64,000 nucleotides of DNA from Magnolia sinica (lineage: Eukaryota; Streptophyta; Magnoliopsida; Magnoliales; Magnoliaceae). Positions 57,216 to 64,000 of the stretch are shown piece after piece. The stretch is taken from assembly GCF_029962835.1 (NCBI RefSeq), contig NC_080573.1, positions 36,263,001 to 36,327,000 of the forward strand, written 5' to 3'. The position numbers were made by a program, and so were the translations under genes. Within the stretch, counting starts at the first letter, position 1. Each line of letters starts with the position of its first letter. The notes beneath the pieces are model-generated. The model saw nothing but the letters and a program-made list of their open reading frames with translations, had not been told where the DNA came from and searched no databases.

Positions 57216-57782
57216 CTAAACAATGGAAGAATGCAGACCGAACTCAAAGTCAAACTCGAAAGCATACTCGAGCATCTGCCACTCTTGCACCATCATCTGA
57301 GCCACCAGGCCTTGTGGGTGATGGCTGAGCTCACCCGCCACCATGTTCGCCTTACCTGGGTGGTACTGGAGGTTGAAATCATAATCTTTCAACAGCCCCA
57401 TCCATCGCCTCTGACGCAGATTCAACTCGAACTACAAAAATAGGTACTTCAAGCTCTTATGATCCAAGAAGAGATCAAACCTGACCCCATATAGATAGTG
57501 CCTCCACACCTTCAATGCGAAGACAACTACTGCTACCTCCAAATCATAGGTTGGGTAGTTCAGCTCATGGACCTTGAGCTGGCGCCAGGCATACGCCACT
57601 GGCTTTCCGTGCTGCATTAGTACAACACCCAAGCCAACTCTAGAGGCATTAGTAAATACAATAAAACTCTCACTCCCATTAGGAAGAGTGAGAACAGGAG
57701 TGGATGTGAGGCGGTCCTTCAACTCCATAAATACCTCCTCGCAAGCATCACTCCAAATGAACTCAATGCCCTTCCGCGTCAA
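57216..57782 (-). pseudogene. RNase H domain, element D
   Basis: 57782-57432 reads [38 protein letters not shown] (the first catalytic Asp of TDAS changed to Asn), [20 protein letters not shown] and [11 protein letters not shown]. After a stop, 57425-57216 continues with [31 protein letters not shown], in which the usual Asp of VADALS is Gly. RNase H activity is lost. Confidence 0.84.
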
Positions 57783-58627
57783 CCTAGTTAGCGGTGCTGC
57801 AATACGGGAGAAACCCTAGATAAATCGACGATAATATCCCATTAGACCAAGGAAGCTACGGATCTCGGACGCGTTCGTGGGCTCGCTCCATTGACGCACT
57901 GCATCAACCTTCGAGGGGTTCATAGCAACACCCTCCCTCATCACCACGTGACCGAGGAACTTCACCTCGTCCTACCAAAACTCGAACTTCTCCAGCTTTG
58001 CATACAGCTTGTGGGCATGGAGGGTCTCCAACACAATCTGCAAGTGCTCAACATGGTCCTCCTGGGTCCTCGAATATACAAAAATATTGTCAATGAATAC
58101 TACCATGAACTGATTGAGGAATGGTCGAAAGACCTCGTTCATCAGCTGCATAAATACAGTGGGTGCATTGGTCAGTCTGAACAACATGACAAGAACTTGA
58201 AATGACCATAACGCATCTAGAAGGCTGTCTTTGGAATGTCCTCCTCTCGAACCCAAATCTAATGGTAACCGAAGCGAAAGTCTATCTTGGAAAAATACTA
58301 TGCATCCTACAACTAGTCAAACAGATCATCGATAAGGGAAAACAGGTATCGGTTCTTGATAGTAACTCTGTTGAGCTCATGGTAATCCACACAAAGCTGC
58401 AACCAGCCATCCTTCTTCTTCACGAAAAATACTGGGGCTCCCTAAGGCGAACTGCTGGGATGAATAAAACCCAACTCCCAGAGCTCATCTAATTGCTCCT
58501 GTAGTTCCTGCAACTCCAACGGTGCCATCCGGTAGGGGGCCTTCAATATAGGCATAGTACTAGGTACCAAATCAATCTGAAACTCCAGCTGCCGACGCGA
58601 CGGCAAACCCGAGATCTCATGGAACAC
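57783..58627 (-). pseudogene. Reverse transcriptase, element D
   Basis: 58627-58442 holds the start of the Gypsy RT ([41 protein letters not shown]). 58256-57972 holds the palm: FRLTNAPTVFMQLMNEVFR and the active site FIDNIFVYS at about 58072-58097, where FIDD has become FIDN, then LRTR-like text and KLYAKLEKFEFW. The intervening fingers region is broken by stops. One catalytic Asp is lost. Confidence 0.85.
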
Positions 58628-58792
58628 ACCCGGCTACTCACAAACAACTGGCATCTTCTCAATACACTCTACCACAAAATCCTCGACGAAAGAAGCCAAG
58701 AAACTAGACAACGGCTCTCCTCTAGGCTCGGCGATAAACTGGAATACTGGTAAGCCCGAAATGTGAAACGTGACTGTCCTCGCGGCATAGTC

Positions 58793-59065
58793 CTAAATAA
58801 CACAATACTCCATAAGCCAGTCCATCCCTAGAATAACATCAAAGCCTGACATCAGCATCACGAATAGATCGGCAGGAAGAAACATATTGCCCACTAACAC
58901 CTGGCAAGAAGGGGAACGACGGGTCAACACAACTGACTTTCCCATGAAAGTCAAAATGACCAATGCCTCAAACACAGACTTCGATGGAATACTGGTCGAT
59001 TGGCAAAAATGCTCGGCCATGAAAGAATGGGAGGCACCAGAATAAAAAAAATGTGGGCAATGCAA
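58793..59065 (-). pseudogene. Protease, element D
   Basis: A 91-codon frame with FYSGASHSFMAEHFC (the catalytic Asp of FDSGASHSF is Tyr) and ending GFDVILGMDWL, the usual Gypsy protease end. Downstream on the same strand about 170 bp with stops connect to RT. Confidence 0.83.
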
Positions 59066-59439
59066 ACGAAAATGAGAAGAATACCCTCAACAATTTTGCT
59101 GGTCGATGACTACGGGTCTTGGCCCGGCACCTGCTGCGCAAAATAAAATCAGCCCTGAGCTGGCAAGGGAAGCAAACCGGAATACTGTGGATCCGGAGTC
59201 TGCGCCTGATGAGCTGTAATGCATACTCAACCCAGGGACAAAAAGTGTGGATATCCCCTCTACTGTTGTTGTTGTCTCTGCTGTAGAGGTCTGCCTGGTT
59301 GCCTCTGCTATTGAGGAGGAGCCCTAGGAGCTGTGGATGGAAGATGGGCTCATTGTTGCTGCTGCTGCTGAGGAGGACGAGGAGGAGGCAACTGCGGTGG
59401 CCTTTGCTGCTGTATTGGGAGAGGGCAATCATGCATCCA

Positions 59440-60559
59440 ATGCCCAACCTATCTATAACCGAAGCAAACACCGAAAAAGGGGCCGAAAGATGAAGTGGCT
59501 GGCAGTGCTGATGATGATGAAGAAGTTACTATCTGAGCCATGGGCTGTCTAAACTTTGATCTGCCCCTCCATCTCTGCTGACGGTACTGCCTAGAACTGT
59601 TGGCTAGTGCCCTCCTCTTCCGGTCTCCACCGGAACTCACCACTCTCGATCTCTAGGTCATAGCCCAATCCTCCTCATAAACCAATGCCCGATGAACAAC
59701 TTGATCAAATGTCTCCAAACAATGCCCCACCACTTGGCTATGAAGGGCAGGACGTAAGCCAGTCACAAAGCGATGAGCCATCATCTTCTCATCACTGGTG
59801 AGATGAGGAGAAAATATAGACAAGGCCAAGAAACGAGCCTCATACTGTGACACTGACAAATCTCCCTGGACTAGGGTCTCAAACTCAATCGCCCTCTAAA
59901 TCTGAACATGCTCGAGGAAGAACTTTTGGTCAAAATAGACAACAAATTCCTCCCAAGTCCAAACGAAATCTGGCCTGACCATCCTAGATACGGACGACCG
60001 CCAATGACGAGCCTCACCCTGAAGAAGAAAAGTCACAAGGGAAACCCTTTGATCAGCAAGACACGCATAGTGTCAAAAATCCTCACAATCTCACTGCACC
60101 ACGGCTCGATGGCAGAAGAGTCTGGCTCACCCTTGAATCTCGGAGGGTCATGCTGTCTAAACTCTCTAAAGATAGCTCTAGCGCGTAGTAAATCACTCTG
60201 ATCGAAAATGGAGGAGCTACAGGCTGACGAGTCTGCAACGCGGTAGCAACAAGCTGCATCAGCTGCTGAAAGTGCTCGGCACCAACCGGCACAGTTGGGA
60301 AAGCAAGAACGACACTCGCCTCGGGCGGAGGCACGGGTGCGGCTGAATGAACAAGAGCCTCTATAACCGGAATAATAGGCTGAGAAGGGAGAATCAGCAA
60401 AGGAACTAGAGCAACTGGAGGAACAGTCTCAACAGGAGGCTGAATCGGAACCTCGGCGATCAGGTCCTCTAAGACGGGAACAAAATGCGCTCAGGTAGAA
60501 AGGGTCACCGGACCAGGATGAGAACCACAGCCACAAGTGCCCCGCTTGGGTGGCATCAT
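59440..60559 (-). pseudogene. Gag with zinc knuckle, element D
   Basis: It starts at minus-strand ATG 60559 or 60556 (MMPPKRG), with an early stop at about 60490. Pieces 60400-60083, 59859-59653 and 59643-59449 give the P/V-rich N-terminus, then the core (RHWRSSV, FVWTWEEFVVYFDQKFF in a broken frame near 59930-60000), SVSQYEARFLALSIFSPHL and a knuckle remnant CFGYR..VGHWMHDC with the second Cys changed to Tyr. A Q/P-rich stretch encoded by CAG repeats follows (59340-59420). It is several frames away from being readable. Confidence 0.8.
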
Positions 60560-60700
60560 CTATAAAATAATGATGGCGAAAAGAATCAGGATAATTACAG
60601 GCTCAGTACAGAGCGAAAGGAAGGATTTTGGGACACTACTTGTCCTATGCTTTGGAGCAGATGTGCAATGTTACCCCAAGTTATTACAGATTTACTTGCT

Positions 60701-60714
60701 ATGCTCGGATACCA
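60701..60714 (-). promoter_or_regulatory. Primer-binding site of element D
   Basis: The minus strand reads TGGTATCCGAGCAT, the initiator tRNA-Met type with one A-to-C difference from TGGTATCAGAGC, beginning about 5 nt from the LTR end. Confidence 0.85.
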
Positions 60715-60719
60715 ACTCC

Positions 60720-63700
60720 TTCATGCCCCAGACTCGGTAACCGGACTCATAAGGAACCCGATAGCCGATTCTGACCACTCCATAGTACCCCATTCTTGGC
60801 CCCTGAGGCAAGTTTTAATCCTAGGATCCCACAAGGAGGGTTTTCATAACCGAAGAACCATTTTTAATACGAGCATACCTAAGATCACAGTAAGTAAAAT
60901 TTTAAAAATAACAAAGGGACACACCACAGAATCCACTATAAATTTAAACTTTAGATACAAGGCTGAAAAAAATACATCTGATAGCAGAAGAAAGAAGAAA
61001 AGATCTGCAACACCAGGTCCTCAGCTCGACTCCTATCCATGCTCTGCTACTACGACACCTGCGTAGAATCTCCTACACGCATCAATCACGCATAAGTTTA
61101 TAGAAAGCTTAGAGGGTGGTGAAGGTGTGTGATAATGGTGTACAGAAGAATAGTAGAAGGTTTAGGAAAGAAAACATGATTAATGGCAATGACACTAGCC
61201 TTACCAAGGCTTATCATGAATATAATACAATGAGAACTGGGCGCCATACCAGGGCGATGCATAAAGGGGCTTAAGTGGCCGATGCGAATGCAATGCAAAG
61301 TGATGCCAATGCTCATATCCAATCCACATATCAAGTACATTTCTAATCATAAGGAAATCACCGGGGCCTAGTACACTACAGAATGATTGTCGCTCTATAG
61401 ACTCGCGCAGTCAACATGCGTAGGAGACCTTACTACCTTCCTGTGGACAGCCAATCACTAGCAAGGCCTGAAGGTAGCAGACCCATTCATGAGCTGGTTG
61501 GACTTAGCCTAGCAATGCCCTCTCTCTTAGGAGGGTAAGGCCACACCCAATTCCAACTGACTGCACAACGGTGGGAGTCGTGGCCTAATGGTGTTAGGCC
61601 CTACGCACTCATATATTCCACCCGGTCACAACATTGGAGCAGATCCTTAGTACCATGAAAGTTTTAAGAATTTCACCCATGAGCATCCTATGCACCCGCT
61701 ATGCTCAAGTAACATTTTCAGTGTCCAGACATACGGCCATCCATGAATGTCCCTGTGGAGGTAAGGCCTTGATGAAATGAGGGTAGTGTCATCATGAAAT
61801 GTGATGCCAATACATGAGTCACGTATACAGGTCATGTACCAGTTTCAAGCACTCGATGTGCACAAGGGGAGAAACTCCATCCCATTATAACCACCACATA
61901 ATGCAAGCAATTCACATAAATGATGCATATGGGTCATAATGATGTAAGTGCGCTACTCGGTGATGCTATCATGGAATATACTCCTCCTCTCTAAGGAGGG
62001 ATAAGGTCTAGATACATAGACAAGTATTCTAAGAAGGAGCCTTCTTGTGGGGGCCCAATACTTTGGGATAGTCTACAAGCTAAGAGAATCATAAAGGCCA
62101 AAGGAAGAAGCAGTCCTAATCAAGGGTCCGAGGTGGGCCTTCAACCACCTATAAGAACCCTATGGGCTACCTTAGGGCCACGAAGGAGGACATACAACCT
62201 CAACTGGGTCCCAAAAGGTAGCCCGCTACCTATACGCATATAAAGCAAGGCCTAAGGCCTAAGCAATCTAAGGTCTAGTGGACTATAGACTAAGCCCAAC
62301 ACTTAGGTAACATAGTGGGCCCTCAAGCAAGGTTTTTGGGCCCAACCATAAAGATCATGAGCCCACACATTGTGGTGGGCCTAATGGGCGGCCCATTATT
62401 CCAACCATATGGGCAATATCATAACTTTATCCAAGTGAGTTGGGCCTCGCAACTTGGCCCGTATATAAGGTCATTTTGGTGACCAACCAAGGGCCCAACT
62501 ACTTGCACTTACAACCGAAAACCCATCACAATAGATGGTGAAATACAGGCCCAAATAGTGAAGGGGCCTAACTTAGAAGATCGAAGAAGATTTGGGCCTA
62601 TTAAGGCTAATCGAAACTGTGAGTACAATTCCAAAATAAAACCCAATGGAAGTGGAACTCCAAGCATACGTACATGAAGCTCAAAGACACCTCAGAAAGG
62701 TGCAATATTATGTGCATAATTCACCCTTAACCTGGTGGGCCAAGCTTCCCCCAAATAAACCATTAGGGGAGGCCAGTTTGGGCCTTTTGCTAAAATTTCA
62801 GCCTACCCATAATCTGAACCTGTTGAGGCCCAACAAAATCATATAGGGGTAAGCATAAGTCCCATGGTGGCCCACATATGTCTCTATGGGTCCCACCTGA
62901 TGAAGAGACTGAATTAAACACATAAAATAGGTGGAGCATACTAGTGGACTGAAAGTCTAGCAATGGTCCAATGGGTCTGGACGTACAAGGGAAGATAGTC
63001 TTATGGGCCTGGATAATTGGCCCAAAACTCGTCCAAATGGCACCCCAAATGGATGCCACTGAGGGTAAAAATGATCATGCCCCACAGGGACCCCACTTGG
63101 ATGAATGGTGCAACACAAAATACATCAAGGTGGGCCCACAAGCTGGCCTGGATAGCCCGCTAAGGTTGGACACCCTAGCCTGAGCGTCCCAGCCTGGTGG
63201 GCCACTCCAGGCCGTACCATGGGAGGTACAAGGGCCTGATGGCCCTAAATATTTACAATGTGGTCCCTCCATAGGTGGGCCACACCTCTACAAAATTTTA
63301 AAATTTTTGGATGATCATAGTATTTTAATTAAGTTAAGGAATACAATATGTCCAGAAATTCTACTAAGTACAGAATTTCTGAATAGACCATGATTGAGCA
63401 CCCAATGGGGTGGGCCTTGGATGTCCAAAAATTGGGAAATTTGAATTTAAACCTTCCCACATATATATAGTACAAGTTAGGGTCCACCAAAGTGGCTCAC
63501 CTGATCAGGAACTATTTTAAAATTTTGAGTTTCCAAACTGCAACCTTGCTGGAATTACAATAAAAAAAAATCAGCAAGGTACCCATATTAGCCTACACTT
63601 TTGGGGACCCAAATGAGGTCAATTATGTCTAGAATTTGGCATGCTTATAGGTGGGATATACATCTTCAAAAATTGTATTTCACTTGGTATAAAATTCCCC

Positions 63701-64000
63701 ACAAAAAGCACCAAATCCTGGCCTTAAGTTGGCCAAAAAATCTGTCCGGACAAATTTGGACAACAACATGTTGCTGTCCAAACCAGCCTAAAAGATAAAT
63801 AAAGGGGAACTAAATGGCCATTTCCTAAAATTGGGGTCCACCTAGATAGGTCACACAACTCTTAGACCCAAGCCCCTTCCAAATCATCTATAAAATCAAG
63901 TCTAAAGGCTCTCCAAAACATGCCTACAACATAGGGCAACAAGGTAGGGCCTGGACGTCCAACCACTTGGGCCTGGTTGCATGGCACATCAGGTGGGCCA
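60720..64000 (-). repeat. 5' LTR of element D, cut by the window end
   Basis: It aligns with the 3' LTR from 46650, and the uninterrupted site of solo LTR J is at 62444-62448. At least 3281 of about 4400 bp are inside the window. Frames in it (for example 60647-61066 and 62790-63059) have counterparts at the same places in the 3' LTR but no recognisable domain, so I do not call genes. Confidence 0.87.

Larger units (their letters stand above)
46650..64000 (-). mobile_element. Element D: chromodomain Ty3/Gypsy retrotransposon (Tekay/Del-like), nearly complete
   Basis: Right to left: 5' LTR from beyond 64000 to 60720, primer-binding site 60701-60714, gag 60559 to about 59440, protease, reverse transcriptase, RNase H, integrase and C-terminal chromodomain (ending about 55759), polypurine tract 55628-55642, 3' LTR 55627-46650 with solo LTR J inserted. 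The domain order is that of plant chromoviruses. Both LTRs can be compared over more than 3 kb; by eye they differ at roughly a tenth of positions in the first 250 bp, mostly transitions. Many stops and frame changes make this copy inactive. Confidence 0.88.

Overview
The window looks like repeat-filled intergenic DNA from a large nuclear genome of a flowering plant. The evidence is several plant-type LTR-retrotransposon lineages (Athila-like, Tat-like and chromodomain-type Gypsy; Sirevirus-like Copia), primer-binding sites complementary to plant tRNA-Asp and initiator tRNA-Met, many GTGGGCCC-rich foldback elements, and C-to-T decay typical of methylated repeats. The repeat style reminds me of magnoliid genomes, but that is an impression from memory. 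I found no host protein-coding gene, tRNA, rRNA or CRISPR array. Every long reading frame I can explain belongs to a transposable element, and all element genes are broken.

Layout, left half (1-34486): one stack of nested insertions. The oldest layer is a Tat-like Gypsy element H (28413-34486, + strand, 3' half only, with an antisense accessory ORF). A Copia element G (26235-28412, - strand) sits in its RNase H region. The LTR of a Gypsy element F (13090-13291 plus 22401-26234) sits in the gag of G. Two elements lie inside that LTR. One is Gypsy element B (5072-13089, - strand), which has an accessory ORF, gag and protease but no polymerase. The other is a Sirevirus-like Copia element E (13292-22400, + strand), which has full gag-pol plus an accessory ORF. 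Finally an Athila-like element A (1-5071, - strand, LTR 2845-5071) sits in the 3' LTR of B.

Middle (34487-45663): no genes. It holds foldback/MITE-type DNA elements, microsatellites, an orphan LTR with a primer-binding site (42277-43066) and a very AT-rich block.

Right (45664-64000): a second stack. An old LTR fragment I (45664-46649) is interrupted by a nearly complete chromodomain Gypsy element D (46650 to beyond the window end, - strand). The 3' LTR of D is itself interrupted by a 4545-bp solo LTR J (48402-52946) with a perfect 5-bp target duplication; the other LTR of D preserves the empty site.

The most notable observation is that the accessory ORFs of Gypsy element B (upstream of gag) and Copia element E (downstream of pol) encode recognisably the same protein. 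The two share aligned motifs and the same order of globular domain, acidic stretch and coiled coil.
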